A DNA stretch of 64,000 nt, taken from assembly GCA_030248065.1 (NCBI GenBank), contig JASAMV010009294.1, positions 1 to 64,000 of the forward strand. Direction: 5' to 3'. A model generated the notes under the pieces. It searched no databases. It saw only the letters and a program-made list of their open reading frames with translations, and was not told the origin of the DNA. This DNA is from Rhynchonema sp. JSB1_4. Its lineage: Eukaryota; Nematoda; Chromadorea; Monhysterida; Xyalidae. The translations under genes and the position numbers were made by a program. Numbering within the stretch: the first letter of the stretch is position 1; every line of letters begins with the position of its first letter. Shown piece by piece: positions 10,330 through 24,291 of the stretch.

Positions 10330-13300
10330 GTGATTTTTAGTACTCGTACAGAGCCCTGTGTATTGGACATAGACGCGTGCTTGTGGGTGAAAAAATCAAA
10401 AGTGGCTCAAACACCGCAAAAATTATGTGCGCATTGCGTTGCAAGGCAACGATTGCCTTGTGTTTGTTTTATTGAGATCAACTGGATGCGATTCAGATAC
10501 GACCTATTTCGTACGGTTCGCAATCGGATAATCTGGGTATCTCGATGGGCATGATAACAGAGACTGCATCGGTTAGTGATCATTCATGTGAACCGAATTA
10601 GGGCCCAAATTACACAGTATCGACTAACGTTGTTTGCTATCTGTTATGTACCGTATTGGAATGACGTTGAGCAATGCAAAATGCTTGTTTATTGGCGGTT
10701 GACAGTATTGCTTCCATAAGCGGGAGTTAATAGTAGAGTCGTCAACTCAAGTGGTCAACTCTCGTTGTCAATTCTCGTTGTCAGCTGAAGCAGCCCTGAG
10801 TGAGCGCGAGAAATTATACAAGGGAGCTGACAACAAGTGCTGGTCGGTCGGACAAAGGCCGGTCTCACAACGTTGCGGATTTGCCGGTTGCGGATTAACG
10901 GACCCGATTTTCACGCCCACTTTTGCTCTTAGAAAGTTGAAAAATAGCGGATTATCGTCAGAGTTAGTTTGATTGCCCATCCACGCTCTTTTTTATGCTC
11001 TGAAATTGTTTGAAAATAAATTATAAGCTTCTGAACATGCGCCTCCAGTGCAGACCCGCAGAGAAATTACAACCAATCCTACATAACCGTGAAAAACGGA
11101 TTAGCGGGCCCGCGCGCTATATGTGAAACCAGCCTGTCTGACTGTGTTGAGTGCCAAAATTACTTATATCACATCTCAATGAAACGAAACCACTGGGTGC
11201 GCAAAAGAAATCACAAGCAAGCTTCAAATTCATTCAAGATATCCAATTTCAAACTTTTTATTCATTTAGTGTGCGTGCTCACAACACAAGCCTAGAGACA
11301 GGTTCGGGAAGTGGTCAGCGCGAAGAAACATCATTCTTCAAGCTAAGCCGTTTTACTACGTCGACACGTTTGTGTGTGGTCACAGTGTAGCGGACAGTTT
11401 GGAGATGTCACACACCTTTTGGGAGCGATGGGAGGTACTCGTGCTGCTGGTGGATTCAACAATGACGCCCGATCTGCATACGCCCCAAAATCAAACGGCA
11501 ATACGACAGGAGTAAGGTTAATGCAGTCGTATGCCGAAGTTGCAACTGGCAGGGCAGGCCCAACCCTAAATCGTACGCAACTCAACATGGAGGCAGCACG
11601 AACTGTGGTAGTGCCAACACCATTTCCCTGACCCACTTGACGTATAGCGTCAAGTTCAAACATGTTTTCATCAATTTCCGCCTGGGCTTCCGACATCATC
11701 TTGAGAGGCGTACGTGAAGCTGATGGGTCCGGGATAGCACATCAGGCCAATCCTGCACGTACATAGGGCATACAGTCTGCGAGACTTTTTGAAGTGCGAA
11801 AATGTGAAGGTGTGACATTACATACTGTACAGTACAGTTTGCATATATACATAACAATGGTTGACATATGTTTCAAGTGTCTGACCCAGTGGTCTAGGGA
11901 GATCAAATTACATCAACAGCTGGGCGATCAGCTTGACTCAGAAAAACGTCGATAATTTTTAAAAAAATCGATTGTTTTTCAAACACATTGGAATGCTCTC
12001 AAAAATTTAAAATTTTCTCCCAAACAAAATCAAGCCATAAATGCGGTGTTCCGGTGCGGACCCCTGCCAAGATCAAGCCAATCAGCTTTATCTCACCCGT
12101 AACCAGTACGAAGCAGCCTTTGTCAGGTGTGAACAACTTTTGCTACTCCACTATTTACAATAGCGTAAGCCACAAGATTTGCGGTTTGTATTGTGCTTAC
12201 GTTGGTACACGTAAGTGTGAAAAGTAGGAAAGATAATGTTATTTGCAAATGTTAACAAGTGGTGCAACATGTGCAGACACTGTCACCCATTGCAACTACT
12301 TTCTTGCTATACTTTCCTGAACCGAAAATTGCACATTGCATAATGCAGCTCTGTGCCTCTGTGGTAGGCTGTGACTGACACTTTAAGCTGCATATGCTAC
12401 CGAAAATATCACATTATCTTTGGTTTCCACCGTGAAACATCAGATCCAGACAGCTTCTTGCTGCTTTTCTTGCTGCTCCTGCTTTTCGACAATGAAAAGT
12501 TTCTGACTTGGTTGGACGCTTCCTGTCACTTTTATTGAAAGCCAAATCGCTGTTCTGAGTCTGTGAGCCCAACCTCGTTTTCCGAATGACAGTGTGGAAG
12601 AAATGTTTGATGTTTCACTAACCTTTGGTGCGGTCAATTTTAGTGCGCAGTCTGTGAGGAAATCTTTTGACAGATCAAACAGATCTATCCCGGTTGTGTA
12701 GGTAAACATGCAGTTACTTCTTTGATGTTTTTGTTCTCTAATCCCCCAGTTTTGGTTCAGCCGTATGCTTTATCTCATGCTCTACTGACAATCAAAATCT
12801 TCTTTCTTGTGTTCCGAAGCGTACTATCGAAATAAAGTTTCACGGCTCGGCTCCATTGTGCAAAGTTACTCACGTGGTTTCAGAGGCTTTCATAGTAAAA
12901 TGGTATTGATATCTGTTTTGTTGTCTGCTGTTGCAAAATACCCAGTGCACCATACCCGCTGTACCTACTTGACTTGAAATAATGTGTTGAATGGAAGGTT
13001 TATTAACAGTCTAATTTTTGTATTATTTGCTCAAGTACGCTCGCGTGCAAACTGCTCCTATGTACGGTATATGAAACAAAACTTGTATTTTGTTTGACAT
13101 ATTTATTTACGTTATTGTTCAAATATGCGAGTATCGTTCAACAACTGCATTGGACCTTAATCCAGCAAACAAATTAATATTGTCAACAAACAAACTCTTT
13201 TTTGTTTTTTTATTTTGCAACAATTGAGCGAAAGTCCAGTTTTAATAGTCCACTGGTCAGGTTAACGCTTTTTTCTCTTTTCAAATAATTCTTTTTTATG

Positions 13301-15374
13301 AAACGATTTGTTCCTTCCCGGTGAAAACTTTTGGCTGCCAGAATTTTCGATGTGGAGTGGCCTTCTTACGAAACTTTGAAGTGCTTCATACAACAGCCTT
13401 CTTTACATGAGTGTATGTACCTACAGGTATACGTTCGCTCGTTAGCTTATCAGGGGTCAAAGTTTTAGAAATGCTGCTATTGTACGTTACGTTAGTTAGT
13501 TCAAATTTGCGAATTTGTTGCGGGACCAGTTCGCAGATATCCCGGTGCGCGAAATCTTTCTTCATTCGGGCACTTTACATGAGTATGAATGAGAATAAAA
13601 AGCGACTGACAACAAACACTTATCGTGTTATCAACATTATTATATAATGATAAATATGTAACACACGCATCATCAGAATGATAATATGTGTATGTACATC
13701 CCGCGCGTGGCGCGAAGAAAATTCCAGTTTTTTTCATCTTCCCTCGGTGCGTGTGTGTCAATCTGGTACAAAATCGCCAAACAATGTTTTATGGTATGGG
13801 TAAAATCAGCCACATTTTCATCTATTTTTTTCAATACCTACGGTATTGCTTGAAAAATCGCCATAAAAATGTGACTCTGAAAATGCGTCACACACATGAT
13901 TTGTCTCAGTTTTAAAGTTTTTGCCTCAAGCTATGTAGTGCGCTTCCCTCAAGATAACGTTACGAACACCGGACTACAAGCACGTCGTGTACAGTGCACA
14001 ACCCCCATACGATACTTACATATAGCTGGGTCTGGGTGCACTGGTATGTACAGTTGATGCATTGCTGACTGCTTGCATAAGCTTGACAACAGTGTGTGCG
14101 CACTAGCGTAACGTTGCAAGAATTGAATAAATGACCTGTTTCGCAAAATAGCTGACCTTTGGCTATAAGGTGAGGTGCCACGTAATATACTCACTAGTTG
14201 GTAGCATACTTGTGTGTACACAGTGCGCCTCCTACCCCTTATCTACCGGGCTACTGTGCGGGTGGTTTATAGTCTTCAAATTTCGGGGCTGCAACATTTT
14301 CATTGTTCCCTTTCATCACGGCCCATCGGCTGCAACAAGTACTGGACCGATCTGGTACCCATGGGCATGATGATCTGGTACCCATGGGCATGATAACAAG
14401 ACAGCCTCTGTTTCTGAGAGAAACGCTGAAACGTTATGCTTCCGACTTTTCTTCAAGCAACACAAACTATGACCCGAATGAATGCGCAATGTTGTATAAC
14501 TGTTGGTCACTGCGTGATCAATGTTTTTGAGTGCCTATAGTTACGTCAATGCTTCACAAAGTGTATATCCGCGGGCCCCAATAGCCCCCTTACAACAATA
14601 CAACATCGCACGAGCGTGCGCGGGTAGGCCGTGACGCGCGCAATGAAAATGTGTGACTTGGACTGAAACGGGCCTGTTTTGTTGTTATCACAAATGTGTT
14701 GTTGTGTTGTGTGTTGTTTGTTTGTTTGTGCTGCCTCTTGTCGCCGTTTTTTTATCAGCCGTTGTGATATTATAATGGGAATAAATGCACTTTTTCGGCT
14801 CATCACGGTCCGAACACAATTGTGATTTGGGATTAGCCAGTTCTTGGGGTTGTACCTACGTTTTGCTCTTGTTTTCTCAAGAGTCTCAAGCGTCAATACC
14901 TAGGAGAAAACAGGTCGACTTTTTCGGGTGGCAATTGTTCAAAAAGTAGGTGTCATCGGTGGGAGTTCACGGATCAGCTGATGTTCAACCACTTTTTTGG
15001 ATTAGAGGTTGCTGTTGTTTGGACAAATATTTGTGGGTTGGACGGGGGTAAAACTTGTTTTCTGCTCTAATTGTCAGGCGTTAGTCAAAAGAATACTGTT
15101 ACATGAGTGGCGTCACTTTTGAAATTTTCAACTGATATTCACGGATAATTTTGCAGTTTATAGTTGAATTATCGATCGTTATTTCAGCTATTATCATCAA
15201 CCACAAAAATTAAACTTGGATACGTATTGGCAATCTCCAAGATCACTCACCAGCCCTGGGCTCCAGAGCCCGCCCAAAACAAGGCATGAGTGCCGCTTAC
15301 GGTCCAGAAGTGTTTAAATTAATTGCACAATATTCGGACAATTAAAAGTTAAATTATTAACATTTCAAAAAGTT
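10330..15374. other. Upstream intergenic region, mostly featureless
   Basis: No gene recognised. An open frame of 118 codons on the minus strand (11,343-11,699) has a plausible acidic start but no known domain, and the plus strand is also open there. A 22-25 base direct duplication containing CTGGTACCCATGGGCATGAT lies at 14,350-14,393. The promoter and any 5'-UTR of the downstream MH2 gene should lie near the right end, but no diagnostic element could be picked out by eye. Confidence 0.4.
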
Positions 15375-18300
15375 ATGGTGATGACACGCGATTCACGTCG
15401 ATTTTCGAGGAGCAGCATTTTGCACGGCTCGACCACCGAGGAAACCTGGACCGATCTCGACCAGTTTTACGAGGTTAGTTGACGTAAAATTTGCATTTTT
15501 GTTTCTGTTGTGTTTTTTACCGATATTTTTTTCTTGAAAACTTGGTGACATGTTGGGTTTTCATTTTGTTGGACTTTCAAAGAAAACAAACGCCGCCTTA
15601 CAGCGTCATTTAAAGGTGTCGTGACCGTGAACGCTCAGGATGATTTAAAAAATAAATAACGCTGACAGAAAATTGACTGTTTTATCACACTAATGCGTGC
15701 ACCTGTCAAAGTTGAAATCCTGATCTGATCAACATAAAAAACTGAAATGACATAATGACATAACCTTGTGTTCGACTAAAAACAATTGATGCACCCCGAA
15801 CACCAGCTACCAGTTTTTTGTGTCAACTAGATTTATGCATTTGTTCGCATGATGTTTTAAGTAGCAGGAAAAGTGTACACTGTGGCGCGTCATTCCTGAA
15901 GTACCCGTCTGACCTCCAGAGCAGAAGTGCACCTAACTTTTGTGCATAATCCGGTAAGCGTGACGGACAACGTACAGCAGATTATACTCAGAATATTAGT
16001 GGCGCGCATATCAGCTTATCCCCTCCACGATTCACAGCTTACGAGCTGCAAAATTTACAAGACAACTTGGAACAAATTAATACATACCTAATGCAGTTCT
16101 GATCTGAGCGTTTGACTCTATTACGTGCAGTACTAACATTCTGAATTAACCGCGCGTCACTGATTATCACTGATTTCAGTGGCTTTCGTCATTTTTCGCT
16201 TAATCACTGCGATACGTCATCGTAGTCTAGCGTGCTTTCGGAACAGCTCGGCCGGCATTTTCGAAAAATCGTATCGAAGTGCAATTCAAAATGAGACATT
16301 GGTGTGTGAAGGCAGCGTCGAGTTTCTCACCGCCTGTTCACCTAGGTAGGTATACTCTGACAATACATTTGAGAGAAACTTTTCAAACGCGTTGCCTGAT
16401 CCGCAAAGCTGATTATGCGTGTATTAGCTGCAGCGGTCACGTGACTGCCAATCACTCAACACACAAGTCTAACGTAGTGATTTGCGAATTGCTACGAAAC
16501 TCAGCTGGCTGCGCGAGCTGCGTGTGCTTTACGGATCAGGCAACGCGTTTGAAAAGTTTCTCCCTAAAGTATTGTCATAGTATGCAGCAGGTACATTTGT
16601 TGACAGCGCGACAGTTTCGCTAATACCAGGCGTCACCCTCGCAGACTGACTGCTGGCAGACATATGCGCGTGGGCTCCGTGGCAAACAGAGGGTACCATG
16701 GGAAGTTATTGGGGGTGGTGAAAGTCGGTGTTGTTTTGATTGGGGCTCAAATGTGTGAGAAATAACTTACAGGTTTAGGTTTCCGCTTTGTGCATAAGGC
16801 CACGGAACTCTATTCAAGATTAAGGCCTGAAACTGCTGTTCTACACCTATACTGTAACAATTTGATGACAATACTTGGTTCTGTGCCCAAGAACTGAGGT
16901 CTGTGACAGTACACACGCCTGAGGATACTTGAGCGTCAACAAACAAGCAACTTTTTTACAACTGACTTTACACACAACCACTTTCCGGCGGTCGGTAAAC
17001 CAACGTGATATTCGATATTTGTTGTTTACCGAAGCTGTCCAGAAATCACAGTACTGTTGATTGGGCAATCAGAGAGCTAGCCAGACATAATCAGTGGTTA
17101 GCATTGAAATAAATCAATACCACACAACCACGAAACCGCGATCAGTTACCAAAATGAACCATCGGAAAACGCTGCGGTCCTGTATGACCGACCCGGATGA
17201 TTGTCTATTCATACCCTGTCGTCCGATCCCGCGACTAAATTCCCGATCCAGTATTTTCTCGGGAGCCCGAATCCCGAAAGCTTTCGATCCCGATCCCGAG
17301 CCGAGTCCGAAACCCCCGCCACTGACCCCTTTGACAGAGCTGGGAAGTCATGTGGGCGCTTTTCCGGGAAGAAAGACCTTTTCGAGGATTACCGTCACCA
17401 ACTTTGATGATATTGTGCAGGTTCGGAAACTAAAAATGCAAAAACCAGCATGGAAGCATATTCGGATTGTCTGACGCTCAATACTATGTAGCTGATCATA
17501 TTGCAGTGCACTTGAAGCACAGTGATGACATGCGGTGCACCGTCGTTATGCCTGAAGCGCATGTTGCTTTACCATTCTTTGTAAATTAATCTCCTTATTG
17601 TTCTCGTGTAGCCATCGGTGACATTTTCGACAGAAAAATCTCGGACCTATGTATCGTACAAACTAAAAGACCGCCGAAAACCTGGCTCCCTTGCTGTTTC
17701 AGGATCAGATCAGCGAGATTCTGCCGAAACTGCAGTCGCTCGACGACGACATTTGGGGCAAAATTATCCTGATGGAAAGGAACAAGCGAACGGCGAAGGC
17801 GTACTTGAGAACAACGACCGTGATCATTGATGGATCGACCATTGGATTCGACGGCAAAACGTAATCTTTTGATGGTTTGATGTTTGATCAAATTAAGTGC
17901 GTAGGTCTTACGTACACAAACGTTTTTCAGAATCGGTTTCAATTCGTTCGAAAACCCGTTTCGCGACAACACCATTCGTCAGATCAAGACCAAGATCTAT
18001 GAGGGCGTGCTGCTCAAGATGGACTATCAGGTTAAATCTACATAGGCTTTTTTTAATTCTCTGGACATTAATAAAACCCAGACATGAACAATAAACAGTC
18101 CACAAATCAACTGCGTTCACTAGATCACCAACCATTTTGAAACATCACCATGCATTCAGGGCAACATCGTGGCCGTCTCTCGTGGCATGTCGCCTGTATT
18201 CGTACAGGGTTGGAAGAATGGTAGAGTGACGTGTTGTTCCAACAGAGTTGTGCAGCAGCAAGGCAGACTGCAATCGGCCGACCCGGCACGCCCAAACACG

Positions 18301-21300
18301 CAAAGGGAGAGGATGGTCAAGGTATACGGTGGGGTTACGGTACCATGTATGATGTGCACGTTATCAATCACTTTTGTTGTTTCATTTGTGTAGTTTAAAA
18401 TTTTCGGTCACCAGGATTTATTGGACGCGCAACAAAAGAAAGTGCTCGGTCGTGCTCGACAATAATTTCTTATTCGCAGATTTTCGACATGAAGCTGTTC
18501 AAACGCGCGCTGCACACCGTTCTGGCGCAGCCCAACTTTGACGATCGAATGAGTTTGGTGCACAAGACGTGCATTCGTATTTCGCTGGTCAAGGACGGCC
18601 AGGAGCCGATCCGGACACCTTGCTGGTTCATGCTCGTCAACTTGGTCGCATTGGATATGCTCAACACGAAACTGGCATCGTGTGAGTGGGGATTGGGTGA
18701 ATGGATGTGGCTTGGTGATCGGATCTGAAATGAACACTTTGCATCCGTAATTATTTCCACCACCGCCATCCTCCTGAAAATATAATTGAACCATATTCCA
18801 GTGCCATCGCTATCCACTTCGGCTCTGTCGAACATGGCCCCAACGCCGCAGCCCACCGGTGGTCTATCGCGCGCAGTCAGTCAAGACACAATCACTGCGC
18901 CGGTTATGCCCAGCCACAACTACAGTATGAACGATATATATGGGGCCTTGTCGGCCAATCAGGTTGTGTGTCTATTATGTGTTTGGTATCATTATAATGT
19001 TAAACATGGTGTTCGGGCCCGCCATGGATGGGTCATGTGAAGTTCTTGTGTTCACGATGTCTTGATGTTTACTGCTCACACCAATTTATACCAGCATAAG
19101 ACCCAACGGTAAAAACAGTGCTTCTCGTGACAATCTTAATTCAAAAATGTCACCTGACAAAGACGCTCCTATCCGATTGTCGAAGTTCGACACACACGTC
19201 TAATAATTTTCAAATCAGCCCAAAGCACAGTTTCGAGTTGAGTTGGGACTCAGCTGATAACAGACGTTCCTATAGATTCAACTACAGTATATTTGCTACG
19301 CCCACACACAGAGCACCACCAATCTGGCATCAGCAGTGGCGGCGCAACAAATGCAGGTGGCCCAAACGCAGGCTCTGGCACCCTTGATCGCGGCAGCCTT
19401 GAATCAACAACAAGCAGCACGGCCCAATCCGAATGACGCAGTGCAGCAGTTGGCGGCACAACTCAGTCAAGCGATGCAGTTTAGGAGGGCACAGTCGGAC
19501 ATGGCCATGACCAGGGGGTGAGCAAGATTGCTATCTGTTTTTTCGCTCATTGAGCCCCTCATTATGTGAGTAACCGTCTTGTCAAGAGTCAAGACCTCTG
19601 TTGCTCTGTTTGTGCCCAAATTTATGCCGGTTGCCACTCTAAACATGGTGAATTTTTTATAGTGACCAAGTCTACTTTTGTCACAGCTTGCTTTTTTCTG
19701 TGTTTTGAGAAACAAATCCAAACCTTTTGCTTTCACCCAGCAGTCTGCCAAGCAACAGCGGGCTCAACCACGGTTACCAATCAGAGTCCGATGTACAGTC
19801 TGTCCGAAGTATGCTCCCACCCCCGACCGGCTACCACACCAGGCCAAGACGGCAGTTGCGACGCACAAAAGTATTTTCTCTATTTCTTTATTCGAGTATG
19901 AATTTTGAACAAACGGTTGTCTTGTTCACTCAGGCGATGCAACAACGTTGGGCGCAACATCACATCAGCACCGACACGATCTATGAGCCGTTTGATGACT
20001 ATGGCAGGGATGGGGAAACCACTGACTACGGTTGGTGTTGTAGCAAGTTGGGAAAAATCAAGCCAACAAAGCAACCCTGTCAGGCAAGAGTGGAGGCCAC
20101 TCTTACGCCATGAGCAAGGCTTCCCCGACGCCGCCGAAATCTCGGTCACAGTCCACTATTATCCAGGCTTAGGTTGCGTACGATACATACCCACGGATAC
20201 CTTAAAATTTGTTACCGAAATACTATGTTCTCTAAATCGAATGCCTAGTAGCCGTCATTTTATCACAACTTTGGAAAAACAAATACAGAGAGGCACTTTG
20301 GAGTTTACCAAAAACAAGAGTCTACCCTTTGCGTAAATTTACAGTTCGCGGACATAAACAAACACTTCCCTTACGGATTTTTCCGAACATCTTTATCTTG
20401 GTGTACCCATCTCTTGGGCACCGACAACAAGAGCTACATACCTCATATTACATTGCGTATGACAACCACAAAATACAGATGATACCCAAAAACGGACATT
20501 CCACTTTAGGCAGTACGACCGACTGTGGCAGTGTGCGCACTCTGCCCCGTCACGTGCTGCAACCCGCGTTGACCGTGTCAGAGTGCGTCAGTGCACCGAC
20601 GACGGCATTGGACCAGCACAATGTCAATCTGAAGAAGACCGGTGCGCTCACAATCAATTCAGACGGAAACTTTACGCTTCGACAAAGGCCGGCCAGTCAG
20701 ATTCCGACTGCTGCCGAGGCGTTCACACCGCCCACACGGCGGCCTTGTGATCAGGCGAGATCGACTGAGGAAGGCTTGAAACCGCAACAACACCAGCAGC
20801 CGAAATTCTTCACCAGCACACCAGAACCGTCCTCGGAGGATCTACAGCAGAAATACAACAACATCAACAACAACAACACTTTTGGAAACACCAACAACAG
20901 TTCGGTTGGGGTGCTGGCAAATCCGATGTTGGACAAATGGAAGCACGGTTCGGTGACGAGTGACTACGATTCGGGCGGAACGATCAGCTCGATGAGCGGA
21001 GGAGTGGGAAACACGATGCAGAGTGCACAGAGAGGGGTACGGTGAGGGAGTGGCAGGCTTAAAAATACGATATCACTGTATTCAGTTCCTTTTGACATTA
21101 GACTTCGGCACCGTTTCAATAAACGCTTTTGATAACGCTCTATTAATTCTGTTTCTGAGGCTCTGGTTATTTGTAGGTTTACGTACTGTAGGTCTTGCTT
21201 CTGGGTTTGGACCAACCTTGACACAGAGGGCCTGACAACAAGGAGTGGCAAAGGTACCAGCCTCTTTGGTATCAAACCTGTCACCAAACAGATTGAGGCC

Positions 21301-23338
21301 ATATCTGGCACCATACGGGCTGGTACCTTTACTGCTCTGATGCAGAAGTCACCAAAAATTTAGGTCCAAGTTCTGCGATCACCAAAATCAAGCAATCGCT
21401 TTATAGAATCGATCCACCAGTCCATCAGCGTTGTCCGAGGCGAACAGCAGCGAATCACATACTTCGGACTCGGGATGCGGAGGATTGAGCAAATCGTCCT
21501 CCGCCAATGTGGATCATCCATATATCGGAACCAAACCTGTACCTCGTGAGTGCGGAGGAGCGGATTTTTTTTCTTTGAAAAAAAAACGTTCTTTGTTGGT
21601 CCTGCGGGAGACACTTTGTTGGGGTATATGTCGGATTTACGTTCACAGTGCGTCTACCACCATTTTGTTTCACGCCCCGCCTGGATGTGCGTTGTGGAGG
21701 GAAGTGCTACCTGCCAAGCGGGACAGCAAAACCTCCCTCCAACGTCCTCTGACAGATACGCATCTTCTTTTGCATTTTTTCAAAATTAAAGTTTTTTTGT
21801 CAGGAAACAGTTGTTCCACAAATATTTTTATGTTCAACCCAAAGAATTACTGCACAAGCAAGCACAATTTTTTATCATTTTCAGTCCATTTATATTTTAT
21901 GAGTTTTGCAGTGTGTTTTTTGGTTGCCCGTTTCAGCTTGTTTTGAGAGGCGGGTGGCGCAACGGGGCATCGTCGGTGGTAACTCTTGACGAGAACCACA
22001 TCAGCACAATCACTTGTTATTTTTGCTTCCAGCGCCCACAGCTCCCCGTCCGCCGTATCAAATGTCGTCATCGAAATATGCGCAATCTGATTCGGAGCGT
22101 GCAATTGGTGTGGGCACTGGCCAAGCTCGTAGCCGAGCCAGTTCGGCGACGAGCAACGGTCAACGGCCCAGTCATCCTCCACCACCCACACCCACCAAAC
22201 CACCCAATCTGCTGCGACGTCTGATGCATCCGATTAGCTCGGCGAACAAAAACGGTAATCATCTGAATAATAACAATCAGAAAGGGCATGATAACAACAA
22301 CAACAACAATAACACATACAATAACGATAAAACGGCACTGCACCAGCCCGTAACCGGACCGGAGCCTGTAAAAATTCCGCGAAAGAACAAACAGGCGCGG
22401 AATAACAACAAGGCGGAATGCGACTACGCGATCCAAAATCGCTATGGTGGATACGTGACACAGATAGTATTAGATTGATTATAATTTGCGCACCTTTTTT
22501 CAGTTTATCACTTTAATTCTTTGTCATTCACTGTGATTTTACTAAAAGCATATTTCTAACACTTTGAGCACTGCACTTGGACTTGATATTACCGTCATGT
22601 TTGCTTTAACCGTAATTTCACATTTGTTGTACATACACCGCATATTACAGTATCCGTGCTTTTGTTTCCATAATTTTGCACCAAAATAATGGAGCTGCAC
22701 TATTATTGTACTTGTTTAGAATGCTCAAGCGAATTTTATAATATTTGTCGATTGATATCTTTTTGCCATAACGTGGTAGAGTGATTCATAACTAACCCAA
22801 CATATGTAGGCATTTTTAATTTATTATTGCACAGCGTGTGCACGCTACGTGATGTTTCACTGCACTGTATGAAATGTGTGCCGTATGTTTACCCTTTTAT
22901 ATTGGAATGCTTCACCTATTTATAACTTTTCTGCACCTGGATAAAGTTTATGCAAAAATTTTGCGTTCAAATGTCGTAAACTTAGAATGCAGGCTTTTAG
23001 CAAAAGAAATCGCTTGAGTTGTTATATGCCATGAATACATAGTTCGGCTTTGCACAGTTATGAACCGCAAACGTGCTGCAAATGTCCAAAAGTCATGCCA
23101 ATCACCAATGGGCATGATAACAAAATGGCACCACAATTCTCCTATTACGCCACCACCTCAAACTATTGCAGTCTATCAATCGGATCGTGATTACGACGTT
23201 CATCACTACACTCCACCGGTGGCCCCGATGAGACGTAAGAAGTCGATTAGGTCACACACGATCGCTAATACCAATCGATATCGGAAACCGATGCCGAATC
23301 AGAACGTCACATATATCAAGGATGTGTGGGAGTATTGA
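15375..23338 (+). CDS. MH2-domain (Smad-like) protein, Expansion/Rebuff family
   Basis: Predicted 850 residues from 13 exons: 15375-15473, 17703-17860, 17931-18030, 18160-18321, 18480-18681, 18802-18962, 19312-19517, 19741-19870, 19934-20030, 20510-21041, 21421-21545, 22033-22446, 23172-23338. All junctions are GT-AG and phases match throughout. Exons 1-5 (about residues 20-240) encode the recognisable domain: TWTDLDQFYE, DDDIWGKIILMERNKRTAKA, GFNSFENPFRDNT, then IFDMKLFKRAL and TPCWFMLVNLVALDML. This is the arrangement of the atypical MH2 domain of Drosophila Expansion and Rebuff, known from work on tracheal tube growth and chitin organisation. No DNA-binding MH1 domain precedes it, so a cytoplasmic or membrane-associated adaptor role is inferred rather than a receptor-Smad role. 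The remaining ~600 residues are low-complexity (Gln, Asn, Pro, Ser) and probably disordered. The last junction uses a weak donor (GTGGAT at 22447); without that splice the frame stops at 22476-22478. Intron 1 is 2.2 kb. Gene presence is near certain; family assignment is from memory of the motif. Confidence 0.85.
16338..16590. mobile_element. Inverted-repeat element in intron 1 of the MH2 gene
   Basis: Arms of about 65 bases at 16,343-16,407 and 16,525-16,588 are complementary. Both contain GAGAAACTTTTCAAACGCG and TTGCCTGATCCG. The outer ends both read TGACAATAC close to the tip. The interior has no protein signature. A long open frame (16,279-16,623) across it is a by-product of the structure. 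Confidence 0.65.
17200..17300. repeat. Degenerate GATCCCGA-rich patch
   Basis: Repeated variants of CGATCCCGA and AATTCCCGATCC occur inside intron 1 of the MH2 gene. The same simple motif, on the other strand as GGGATCGGGA, recurs over a longer patch at 36,430-36,830. Confidence 0.6.
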
Positions 23339-24291
23339 CATTGTGTGGTAAAGCGGTCTAAAATATTCATTTTAACATATTGATTGATTGATCGATTTTA
23401 GAATTACTGGATTTGAACGCAGCTGTCGAAAAGATAATGAAGCGGGAATTTATTTTGTGATTTGTTTAATTTTTAGGCAACGTTTCAAGGTCTGAAATAC
23501 AAGTATATGATTTTTCAATAATATTCGTTAATGTTAGTTTTTGAACTTCTTTGTGTTTTTGTGTCCAGTTTGGTTGCTAATGTTTCGTGACATCACAGCA
23601 ACTTGGTAGTTTTTGTGAACTCTTACATAGTACGCTCATCAACTGTAGTTCGTTTTATTGATTGAGTTATAAAAGAACGCAAGATTCATTCCTAACAAAA
23701 ACCAGAAAGCAAAAAGCGCTTGACATTTGTAAATTCATTTTTATATTTCAATTAATAAGTCGCTGACGCAATACGCAATCACACAGCCGCACCCAGATAA
23801 CAAGGAAATTCCTGAATTTCAAAGAGGACATGGAGTTCACTGGGTACAGTATTTGCGTACAGTCTCAATCTGCAGTATCAGTCAGGTACAGCAACAGGTA
23901 TGCTTGAATTGCTGTCATCTGCAACGGTTCACATTAATCGTTCCCGTCAGCACTTTTTGCAACTTAGTCTAAAGCATCGCTTAGTGAGACGTCACGCAAG
24001 AAGCCCGTATTATCACAACAAAAATGCTCAAAAACAGGTTCCCAAGCAGAATGATCTGATGAAACATCAATCTCCGTTGTATGGAAGTACTTAAAAGTAA
24101 CGACGTATTAATATTTCGATCGTGAACATACATGCATTTTTATTCCACGCAAACTGACTACGGATGACAAACAAGATTCATAGATTATAAGACACACAGG
24201 TAGAAAAAACGCACTGTGTTTTTAGAAAGCGATACAAGCACAAAACAAAAATTGATGAAGTATATATGCTGAGGTAAAAAATGTAGGAGGC
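23339..24291. other. Convergent intergenic spacer between two 3' ends
   Basis: AT-rich sequence between the stop codon of the MH2 gene (+) and that of the MAM gene (-). It should hold both 3' UTRs. Apart from the minus-strand polyadenylation signal at 24,139-24,144, no feature is recognisable. Confidence 0.5.
24139..24144 (-). terminator. AATAAA polyadenylation signal of the MAM gene
   Basis: On the minus strand AATAAA lies about 150 bases downstream of the MAM gene stop codon. The position and hexamer fit, but AT-rich sequence makes chance matches common. Confidence 0.4.

Noticed and set aside
11343..11699. 118-codon minus-strand frame as a gene
   Set aside because: The N-terminus looks plausible, but the plus strand is equally open, there is no known domain, and I could not attach further exons.
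16279..16623. 114-codon frame upstream of MH2 exon 2 as an extra exon
   Set aside because: It coincides with the inverted-repeat element in intron 1, and the splice phase between exons 1 and 2 is already satisfied without it.
17201..17407. Pro/Arg-rich frames at 17.1-17.5 kb as an MH2 exon
   Set aside because: They are produced by the GATCCCGA simple repeat and do not fit the splice phases.
20329..20509. Upstream extension of MH2 exon 10 to the ATG at 20,329
   Set aside because: The acceptor CACTTTAG at 20,509 joins in phase with exon 9, and the upstream residues read as AT-rich intron.
22447..22478. Stop codon at 22,476 as the end of the MH2 protein
   Set aside because: A downstream exon (23,172-23,338) with clear coding character joins in phase from a donor at 22,447. 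The donor is weak, so an alternative shorter form remains possible.
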